NCBI RefSeq assembly: GCF_019649055.1
Contig: NW_026570311.1
Span: 62,001-126,000 of the forward strand
Source: Paramacrobiotus metropolitanus
Taxonomy: Eukaryota > Tardigrada > Eutardigrada > Parachela > Macrobiotidae
Direction of reading: 5' to 3'
DNA length: 64,000 nt
The notes under the pieces were generated by a model. It was not told the DNA's origin. It searched no databases and saw only the letters and a program-made list of their open reading frames with translations. Position 1 is the first letter of the stretch; every line of letters starts with the position of its first letter. The position numbers and the translations under genes are program-made. Positions 57,983 to 64,000 of this stretch are shown here, piece by piece.

Positions 57983-59773
57983 TTCCAAAGGTGTTCCCAA
58001 AATTTCAAATTAATGTCGTAATTTAAATGTGTACAGGAAGTCATGCGATGAGGAAATACCGCCACTAAGCCTTGCTTTACAAATGCCGTTTAACCTTGCA
58101 CACACGATTCAAACGTTTATGCACGGTCTTTCTGTACACACTTTATAAATGCTGATCTTGCACATACATTTAACACCTGCTACTTGATAAACATGACCGC
58201 GAAATCAAGCTAATCGATAAATAGCCGGTCAAAGTCCTCTGTTAAAATTTCAAGCGATAACGGAAGTAAAGTTTGTCATATCGTAGTAACTGAAGTAGGC
58301 TCGGCACAGCGGATGCATTACACATTACCAATAACTTGATATAAAAAATCGTAAGTTTTAATTTCCGATATTTTTAACTTGCCGGTGTGCATAATCTTTA
58401 AGCATTACCTTTCTAACTTTTTTTCACTCATGTTTTTATGTTTTGCTGTCATCTTTCATAAACATTAGCCGTCATAATTATTTTTGCTATAGAGTAGTGT
58501 TGATGATCTTTTTAAAAGGTCATCAAAAGCGGCATCGTATTTATATATTTATTCAATTTTTGAGCATGAGATTCGCCAACCCGATGTGCGGTCTTTCACT
58601 GCAGTATCAGCAGGTGTTCGCAATTTCATTTCAAAAATATCTGGTAACGCTTTCATGGTTTATTAAGGAGCCAAACCCATTAACGGGCCATGTATATGAT
58701 GAATATAAATCAATATATGTACTAGTATATGAGGATGAATATATGATAAGATCATCATATATATTCATTCCTACATGCATCATATATTCATCATATTCTT
58801 GTTAATATAATTTTTGTTTACCATTCATATTATATATGATGATGAATATACGAGTGTTCGTATGATGAATGTACAGTATGTATGGATCGTTGCCCATGAA
58901 ACGTATTTTTTCTGAGCGGAACATGTGTATGATAGGCGTAATTACATATAAATATTCAGTTAAACTGTTAGAAACTCAAACGCGGTTTGTCGGCTTAACG
59001 GAATTAAACTCCATTCACTTCCTTGAAATTCAGTAAAATAAAAATCAATATTATTCCCACATTAATTCAAAACAATCAATGAATTACTTATGTGCGAAAG
59101 ACAAGTGTATCAGAATAATATTGTATGTAGAAGTATTACAGATTGTGTTCGATCCCTTTCACGTCCACTGTACACACTACACAATACTTTATCTTCCAAG
59201 TTGTTGAGCATCTTTATTGGGTTTTCCTCTGCATCCATTGATCCCGTATTCCCTAAATAAACATCACCAACAACACGAACTTTCTTGTAACAATGTTGAT
59301 ACAGTACAATCCTACTAAACCCACTGTATACACTACATGTACCAACACTGCGCAGATGTTAACTGCTGCTGCCACACGACAATGCAACGCGACCTCCAAC
59401 ATAATACTCCTCTTCTTCCCGGTTTCCACCCAGTCTCCCTTTACCAGTGCCTCTTGACGGGCTTTAGCATTGAAACGCTGTGACAGTCTCCGTTTAAGAT
59501 GCCTTTTGTAATCATTTATTCAACGTAAATTCAATAAATTACGCATCCCAGCCGCCTTCAGTATCGCTGAAGTAGAGCGCATAATGGATGTGACGATGAT
59601 GGAAACTGTACACTATTCAGCGCATTAGCACATTGTGGTTGGCCTGGCGATCTTTGTGACTTCTTTATTGAGTGCCAGGATATTTATACGGTAGCACATT
59701 TTTGTATGTGACACATTTTTTACGCTCTACAGTTTTTTTCATTTACGCTTTTAACGCCTTACCATTTTCTAAT
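57983..59773. other. 1.8 kb intergenic with an AT-rich palindromic tract
   Basis: Around 58690-58870 ATATATGATGAATAT and its reverse complement alternate (GAATATATGAT, ATCATCATATATATTC, ATCATATATTCATCAT, ATGATGATGAATAT), a low-complexity self-complementary tract. No supported gene; an ATG upstream of and in frame with the GPCR at 59774 (59672) is not conserved. Confidence 0.5.
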
Positions 59774-60724
59774 ATGAATTCTTCCCACAGTAATTTCACA
59801 TCACCAGTATTTCCTTTTGATATTAAGTGGAATGCTTTCGCCATCACCCGCTTAATCGTGGCCATCGGCAGTTTCCTTTTCAACACCAACGTCTTGACAA
59901 TTTACTTAATCCGTCCAAACCTGCGCACGCCGTTTTCCGTTTATCTCATCGCACTGTTAATCTCCAATTTATTAGAAACCGTTTTATATTTCCCTTTTGC
60001 CATAATCGCCAATCTCGGAACGCCGAAAAACCGGTTTTTCTTGAGCGAAACCGGCTGCGTCGCTAACATATACGGAACAACGATCATCCGCAGCTTATGT
60101 CTGTGTTCCCACGCGTTGATTACGTTAAACCGTGCATGGGCTATGACCTTTCCCCTCAGCTACAAAGAACACCACGGACCGCGGTTCGCTAGCGGTCTGT
60201 GCGTGGCACTAGCTGTCAGCGTCCACGGTTTTGGTATCCCGGCGATTCTAGCCAACGAGAAGACCCGGCCGCGGCCAGTCGAGCGCTACGGCTGCTGGTA
60301 CAAAGTGCAATCCGACTCGGCCATCAACGGCATCGCCTACATCATGTTCTACATCCTCCCGTTGTGTATTGTAGCCGCGTATCCGTACCTTTTCTACAAG
60401 TATATGCAGGGCCGAAATAAGGTGCTACAGGATGCCCGTTCGGAGAGCTGGGCACCGACACGCGGCCTGACCAAGTCATCGGCCAATAAGAACCGGACCT
60501 TCCGCATTGTCACGCTGCTGTCGGCGTTCACTATTGTCTGCTGGCTGCCGGAACAAGTGATCATCGTGACGCAGATGGCCGGCGGGGAGAGGTATATCCT
60601 CACGGCATATCCCATTGCCAATCTCGTCAGCGGCTTTCAGACACTCCTGGATCCGATTTTTCTCCTGATCAGCTTGAAGGATCTGCGTGACAGCTTCTTT
60701 AATTTGTGCCGTTCCAAGAAGTAG
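59774..60724 (+). CDS. type A orphan GPCR, isolated member, 316 aa
   Basis: ATG at 59774 (MNSSHSNFTS), chosen over an in-frame ATG 34 codons earlier by comparison with paralogues. Single exon. TM1 FLFNTNVLTIYL; loop RPNLRTPFSVYL; TM2 SNLLETVLYFPF (Glu after NLL); TM3 ETGCVANIYG to NRAWAMTFPLSY; ECL2 YGCWYKV; third loop longer than in the array genes (about ten extra residues around SWAPTRGLTK); TM6 CWLPEQVI; TM7 DPIFLLISLKDL. The C-terminal tail is shorter than in the array (ends CRSKK). It lies 33 kb from the array, between CLT copies 5 and 6. AATAAA at 60774-60779. Intact. Confidence 0.87.
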   Translation: MNSSHSNFTSPVFPFDIKWNAFAITRLIVAIGSFLFNTNVLTIYLIRPNLRTPFSVYLIALLISNLLETVLYFPFAIIANLGTPKNRFFLSETGCVANIYGTTIIRSLCLCSHALITLNRAWAMTFPLSYKEHHGPRFASGLCVALAVSVHGFGIPAILANEKTRPRPVERYGCWYKVQSDSAINGIAYIMFYILPLCIVAAYPYLFYKYMQGRNKVLQDARSESWAPTRGLTKSSANKNRTFRIVTLLSAFTIVCWLPEQVIIVTQMAGGERYILTAYPIANLVSGFQTLLDPIFLLISLKDLRDSFFNLCRSKK

Positions 60725-61604
60725 CCACATGGTTTTGGTGCAAATAGACAACTGATTCTGCGACTTCACGGCTAATAAAGCGCACAATGTGGGGCATGCT
60801 GTAAATGTTCTCGGTGCAAGGAGATATGAGAAGTACACCGGAAGTGTGCAATGTAAATACAGCGTGAATTAAACAACTCAACTGTGCAAACAAAAACATT
60901 CAATACATGTATTAAAGATACTGCAGTAGTATCGGATTGAGTTGCTTGATAATCATGCGAACATACACATGCACGGCAGATCGATAATTTAATTGGTCCG
61001 CTTGGATGGTATTCCTCAAGTACCGGTGCCCGCAGCAGAAGAAGGATATTAAACAGCGACTTATGCAGATGCAGCGGCAGTTTTCACGCAAGACAGCAGT
61101 GTCTTCATCTCCACGATCGCCAGAAATTAAGCAGCAGCTGCGGTGTCATCCTATGTTTCCGGGAATACTCCAGACTTTTCATTCCAGTAACCAACAAAAT
61201 TAATAATTTCGCGTAATGGATATGTGCAATGGACCTTTATAAAGTCTTCTGCGAGTGCAAAATCTCCCAGTAAAGCCAAAGTATTACTTTTCCGCGTTTC
61301 GGTAGTCAATAAATGCGTACTTGTAGATGCGGGTTTTATTTTTTGTAAGTTTGTAGTAATCCATCGCTGGTTGGTTCTCCGCAGTTTGCGCGGGCTTTAC
61401 TAGCAATCTTTGTTTTCACCGCTGTCGTGCAGTAACATGCGCATTACTGCAGTACACCGCAAGCCCACGTTCAAGTCTACATGTTCACATGAAACTGTGA
61501 CATAATTTTTATAAACAAAAAGATATTTAAGGCTGAAATAGCACCTGAGGAATTTTATGAGAGATCGCTTCATTAAGCATCGGCATGCAGCCGCATTGCG
61601 AGGG
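60725..61604. other. intergenic: 3' flanks of GPCR (plus) and CLT copy 6 (minus)
   Basis: TTTTATTTTTT near 61333 may supply the AATAAA of CLT copy 6 on the minus strand. No gene supported. Confidence 0.45.
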
Positions 61605-63206
61605 TCAGTATTTTGGCACTGTAGCCTGTGGCATTGTAAGAGTAACTTGGGGCGACGAGGCAGTGACTTCCTCATAGGACGGCGGTGCACCCATAAAGGG
61701 TGGAGCCGGCCCAGTAAGTACTGGGGTTGCCACATACGACGAATGCAACTCAGCGAATGTTTGGTTGCCCACCACAACCGGACGGCTGGTGTTGACGTTG
61801 CCGCCTGTTGAAGTCAAAACGATGGGTCGGCTAGGGGCTGTCCTTCGATTAGAAGAGCAGGCAGAGGAAGCAAAGGCTATATATGATCAGGATCACAAAG
61901 AAGACAACTCCCACAGTGATGCCCGTAATAGCTCCAGCACTCAGGTCATCTTCTACAAAACAAATTGGTTAACTAGGTTCCGTCTTTCACGTGCAGGTGC
62001 ATTTATAAAAGTAATAAAACGTTCTCTTCCCTCACAGGTTATGCATGTCTGCCCTGGAGGGAACAACAACCAATATACAAAGCAGCCGTATGTGCCTAGT
62101 GCCTACCGTAATCATAATTATTATTGTTGTTCCAGTAGCGCGTCGACCGATCCCAGTAATACGGTGTTGTCGATGCGGTCTGGCATTGTCGCCAAAGCGC
62201 CGGATTCCGTCCCGTTATGGAGGGACTGAAACTGGACGGACAGTTAACACGATCAGTCAAACCGTCCTTATCACAGATGAAGTCATCGTGCACATATCCC
62301 CCAAGCGCAGCGCAAAAGGCGTTGCGTATGTGAGAAGTGCCTATAACAAAGAGTTAGTAATGAAAATCGATAACTTTTTGACAAACAATACCAGCAGCGT
62401 ACTTTCTACGATAACGAAGTCAATGTACGCTTCATGAAGGCCGCTGTACGGAGATGAGCTGCGGAAGTACTCGAACGTGAAAGACGGCTGTCTAGAAAAT
62501 GCTGTCCTGGCTTGCGCGACGGACGTAGGGTTATATGACTGGGCGAGGTAGCCGGTTAATTTCTTGATCATGGTGGACGAGTTTCCCATTACGGAATCAC
62601 GGGTTTGGTAAATTGTCAGGGTGTCCTCGGATGGCAGAATAAATTTCCTTAATTTTATAAAAAAGGTTATTTGCAGTTGTAGATTCAGTTGTGCAGGCGG
62701 TCTTCCAGAATCTTCGCACGTACCTGATATTGAAATAAAACGCAAACTGGTTACTCGCCGATGTTCCGCAGTTCGAGTCTAACGTTACGTTAAACGAGCA
62801 ACGTCCGGCAGGCAGATTGCCGATATAGTAGTAACGAAAGGTTCCCGCTCTGCCGGTGTACATATATGGGCAGACTACTGTGAGGCTTTCGTTGCACGCT
62901 GTCTCCAAATCCCGGTCTGCAAAAAGCGGAAATTATAATACTTAAAATAATTATTTCCATAATGCACGCTACGGATATAACAGCAGTATAGCTGGAAGAG
63001 GCCCTTTAGTTTTACTCCGTTATCCATAGTGACACTTGTATGCGAACTGCGAAATAGCTGTTTCAGGCTGATGTGTTTACTTACTAAATGGAACCAAAGT
63101 TAAATTGCTGGTACTTACATGAATCATAATACTGAGCCGTGGCGCTTTTAACGAAACACAAAAATCCCAATCCACAAATAAGAATAACAACTCTTCCAGC
63201 ACACAT
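61605..63206 (-). CDS. CLT family copy 6 (287 aa as read; conserved tail out of frame)
   Basis: Exons 63206-63119 (signal MCAGRVVILICGLGFLCFV), 62916-62724, 62647-62403, 62340-62107 and 61952 on; phases 1, 2, 1, 1. CUB-like part: ETACNESLTVVCP, GRAGTFRYYY, CSFNVTLDSNCG, QFAFYFNIR, DTLTIYQTRD, KKLTGYL, SFTFEYFR, YIDFVIVE. Cys module: FCAALGGYVHDDFICDKDG, DRVNCP, NPALWRQC, then an unusual Asn-rich stretch before the TM. The TM (ITGITVGVVFFVILIIYSLC) ends in CLLF and a TAA at 61851-61849. Beyond it, in the next frame, an open 80-codon tail runs to 61605 with PPSYEEVTA and a VPKY end, matching the tail of copy 2. So the stop is either a recent frameshift or a sequence error. Confidence 0.76.
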
Positions 63207-64000
63207 TTTCCTGTGATCAGGTGCTGACTTAAATTAATCGCAACAGATTTAAATTCTAGCGCAATATGCTCCGACTTTCTGTATTGCAGAGCAACTTTTA
63301 TAATTACGGTAGGTATATTGTAATCACGATGACAATTAAAAGCGCAGCAAAACAAAGAGCGAAAGATAGCGTATCGCGCTAACGTCTGCTACAATGATTT
63401 CATCGCTGGGCTACGACGCGATTCTATGTTATGTTATCGGACCGTATCCGAAACCGACGGAGCAAGTATTGTTCTTTATCGGCGATTAAGCCGAGATTAC
63501 AAAGCAGTCGCGTGCAGTGCAACGTAAAATGTGTGTGAGAGCATTTTTCGTGCGTTAAATGATCAGACCACGCACATTCAAAAGTCAACCATACATTTTG
63601 AAAAGCTTGTTTTAATGAGTTTTATGAATTTTTTGGATCATTTGAACCAGACTTCTGGAAATAATTCCGTTGTGTCTGGCAGTTTATTCGTAACAGCACA
63701 TGCCAATACAGCTTTCACATTCACCACCATTAACATTCAAAGGTCACCAAGGATTCAAGTCTCGCACAAACTCCAGAGAAAATTATTAAGAAATGGGTAA
63801 ACAGTGGCATGTGCACTGAAAAAGCTCCACCGTACATTCGTAAATGCTTTCGAACCAATGCGGCAGCGGGAGCAACGATGTTTTTTCGACCAGCTAAAGA
63901 TCGATATTTTGTAAGTTTGTAGATGCGTTTGCACGGAGTTCGGCGGCTTCATGGAGCTCTGTGACCTTTATGGCAACGGCTTATCTGCGCAATGACTGAA
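63207..64000. other. right edge, no supported gene
   Basis: Upstream region of CLT copy 6 on the minus strand, then short frames with no domain. Confidence 0.45.

Noticed and set aside
58690-58870. CRISPR-like or structured RNA reading of the ATATGATGAATAT tract
   Set aside because: Unit spacing is irregular, there are no unique spacers and the host is eukaryotic; it is low-complexity palindromic sequence.

Overview
The window is animal nuclear DNA. Genes are split by short GT-AG introns (about 57 to 430 bp), open with signal-peptide exons, are followed by AATAAA signals, and belong to metazoan families: class A GPCRs, CUB-like and Ig ectodomains, an ANF-receptor ligand-binding domain and a THAP domain. 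There is no bacterial operon logic. My best guess is a small-genome ecdysozoan such as a tardigrade; that is an inference from compactness and family expansions and was not tested by any search.

Layout. 1-1.7 kb: the 5' exons of a receptor with an ANF-receptor (guanylyl-cyclase-type) ectodomain, minus strand, running off the left edge. 3.1-4.4 kb: a damaged two-exon GPCR, minus strand. 8.7-12.4 kb: two plus-strand copies of a multi-exon single-pass membrane protein family (called CLT here, for CUB-like / LDLa-like / TM). 13.5-29.4 kb: a plus-strand GPCR array mixing an intronless type (A) with a type carrying one phase-0 intron before TM6 (B), including one frameshifted B gene and one type A relic. 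30.2-31.3 kb: a more distant GPCR, minus strand. 33.4-35.3 kb: a foldback element with near-perfect 478-bp inverted arms around a THAP-domain reading frame. 37.8-42.0 kb: four small secreted proteins (called GDI here), two on each strand, all with a phase-1 intron after the signal peptide. 43.4-44.4 kb: a third CLT gene. 45.6-46.4 kb: an Ig-like exon. 49.9-50.4 kb: a two-TM orphan. 52.9-53.5 kb: a secreted Vps62-like protein. 54.5-63.2 kb: three more CLT genes. 59.8-60.7 kb: one more type A GPCR.

The CLT and GDI models were built by joining exons by hand; every accepted junction keeps frame and the intron phases repeat across paralogues (CLT: 1, 2, 1 and, where the last intron is present, 1; GDI: 1). 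The window looks like a birth-and-death locus of cell-surface and secreted proteins: fresh tandem duplications (a 239-bp repeat just upstream of one GPCR, and a duplicated B-A GPCR pair) lie beside recent lesions (frameshifts in two GPCRs and two CLT genes). The most promising undescribed material is the CLT receptor family and the GDI secreted family. A link between them, or with the orphan GPCRs, is only suggested by proximity.
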